A DNA stretch of 64,000 bases, taken from Flavobacteriales bacterium UBA7612 (GTDB taxonomy: Bacteria > Bacteroidota > Bacteroidia > Flavobacteriales > Weeksellaceae). How positions within the stretch are numbered: the stretch's first letter is position 1; each line of letters opens with the position of its first letter. Made by a program: the position numbers and the translations under genes. Positions 63,105-64,000 of this stretch are shown here, piece by piece. The notes under the pieces were generated by a model. It was given only the letters and a program-made list of their open reading frames with translations, was not told where the DNA came from and did not search any database. The stretch is taken from NCBI GenBank assembly GCA_002484335.1, contig DLJQ01000006.1:52831-116830 (forward strand), read 5' to 3'.

Positions 63105-63939
63105 AACTATCTTGTTCTTGAAAAACAAAAAGTGGAATAATATTTTTATTAACAATAGTTTTAGTAAAACTTGGAGAAAATATTTTATCTAAAAAGCCTT
63201 TATTTCTTCTTACAACTGTTAATAAATCTAATTTCTTTTCATCAATAGCATTAATTACTGCGTTGACAGGGTCAGAATCAGTTATAATTTCAAAAATAAC
63301 AGGTTCATTTTCAAATTGAATTTTCCATTCTTTTAAGGCTTTATCATCATAACTTCCATCTTTAGATACATGCATACAATGAATTTTTGCTTTATGTCTA
63401 TTAGCCATTTTTATAAGATATTTTAAAGCTTCTTTATCTCTATCTTCAAAAATTGTTGTAAAACCAATGTTATCATAACTTTTAAATGAAATATCTTGAG
63501 GAACACTTAATACAGGGATTTTAAGAGATGTAATTGCATTTATAGTATTAGAACCGAATAATAATTTTTGTAAACCAGTATTTCCTTCAGTTCCCATCAC
63601 AACAAAGTCTATTTCTTCTTCCTCAGTTAATTTTTTTAGATTATACAAGAAATTTCCCTCTTCCAAAATGAATTTAATAGGAATTTCACTTAAATCATTT
63701 TCTTTAGCAATATCTTTTAGATGAGGTATGTTATCTTTGAAATTTTCAAAACTACCTGTTTCAATTGTTTCATACACATTCTGTATAACACCTGCATTTA
63801 TACTTCCAGTTATCATAGGAAGATCATAAACATGTAACACTAATACTTCTGCTTTTAGTGTTTTAGCTAGATTAAGAGCATATAAAAATGCATTATTTGC
63901 ACTAGCCGAAAAATCTGTCGGAAATAATATTTTTTTCAT
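63103..63939 (-). CDS. Tandem-domain universal stress protein
   Basis: A protein of about 278 residues with two Usp domains. The first (MKKILFPTDFSASANNAFLY onward) keeps the nucleotide-binding end VMGTEGNTGLQKLLFGSNT, with GxxG and G(S/T). The second (about 150-278, beginning YDNIGFTTIFEDRDKEAL) is more diverged and lacks the full loop. Cytoplasmic stress or starvation role by family. An in-frame ATG at 63972 would add 11 residues; the one at 63939 matches the family start. A -7 box lies 30 bases upstream. A short hairpin overlaps its stop. Confidence 0.9.
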   Translation of the reverse strand: MKKILFPTDFSASANNAFLYALNLAKTLKAEVLVLHVYDLPMITGSINAGVIQNVYETIETGSFENFKDNIPHLKDIAKENDLSEIPIKFILEEGNFLYNLKKLTEEEEIDFVVMGTEGNTGLQKLLFGSNTINAITSLKIPVLSVPQDISFKSYDNIGFTTIFEDRDKEALKYLIKMANRHKAKIHCMHVSKDGSYDDKALKEWKIQFENEPVIFEIITDSDPVNAVINAIDEKKLDLLTVVRRNKGFLDKIFSPSFTKTIVNKNIIPLFVFQEQDS

Positions 63940-63969
63940 GTTATTTAGAGTTTTTAGAATATTAAGGTA

Positions 63970-63977
63970 CAAAAATA
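63970..63977 (-). promoter_or_regulatory. -7 box of the universal stress protein gene
   Basis: TATTTTTG on the minus strand matches TAnnTTTG, 31 bases upstream of the ATG at 63939. Confidence 0.5.
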
Positions 63978-64000
63978 TTTCTATAGTGTAAAAAAAGGGG

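Overview
The window looks like chromosome from a low-GC Bacteroidota bacterium of the order Flavobacteriales, probably close to Weeksellaceae such as Empedobacter, Elizabethkingia or Chryseobacterium. The order is well supported: gldH lies between a PSP1/RicT gene and a class A penicillin-binding protein, murF and alr are fused, there is a dipeptidyl-peptidase IV gene and a SusC/SusD pair, DUF6427 and DUF6341 genes are adjacent, and many genes carry the Bacteroidetes -7 box TAnnTTTG. The genus is a guess from protein style.

Layout. 1-9.4 kb: the 3' end of rnr, a LysE-type exporter, an HExxH secreted protein, radA with a DUF2752 gene, an orphan protein, dipeptidyl-peptidase IV and gltX. 9.7-19.1 kb: the ricT-gldH-PBP1A operon, a Big_5 lipoprotein with comF, queD-lpxH, and the DUF6427/DUF6341 pair. 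19.2-29.9 kb: a very AT-rich surface-polysaccharide locus, almost all on the minus strand. It encodes a flippase, two GT2 transferases, a Wzz-like protein, a GT32 transferase, two polymerase/ligase-type membrane proteins, a GT4 transferase and a WcaJ-type initiating transferase; one sugar epimerase/reductase gene is inverted inside it. 30.0-38.7 kb: tdk, murF-alr, a patatin/BamA fusion, ybeY, mnmG and a methyltransferase. Two parS-like centromere sites bracket mnmG exactly. 38.8-46.2 kb: lipoproteins (lipocalin-like, OmpA, pectate lyase, DUF6694-like), pirin, a DUF1493 protein and a 2-hydroxyacid dehydrogenase. 46.9-52.9 kb: accessory DNA with a decayed GNAT acetyltransferase, a quinone oxidoreductase, a small lipoprotein shaped like a peptidase propeptide, long inverted repeats, and a surface lipoprotein gene split by an in-frame TGA. 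53.4-64 kb: a lipid kinase, sufE, a KefB-type antiporter with a GT9 transferase, a SusC/SusD pair and a tandem universal stress protein.

The polysaccharide locus looks complete for a Wzx/Wzy-type pathway: a sugar phosphate is loaded on undecaprenyl phosphate, extended by GT4, GT2 and GT32 enzymes, flipped, polymerised with length control, and either ligated or exported.

Six copies of a dispersed palindromic element (REP/MITE-like, about 65-125 bp) sit between genes at about 7.75, 33.1, 42.6, 46.35, 54.85 and 57.8 kb. No tRNA, rRNA, CRISPR array or intact transposase was found. The least explained items are the parS pair around mnmG, the inverted-repeat-bracketed segment at 48.25-50.49 kb, the TGA-split lipoprotein with its overlapping membrane-protein partner, and the dispersed element.
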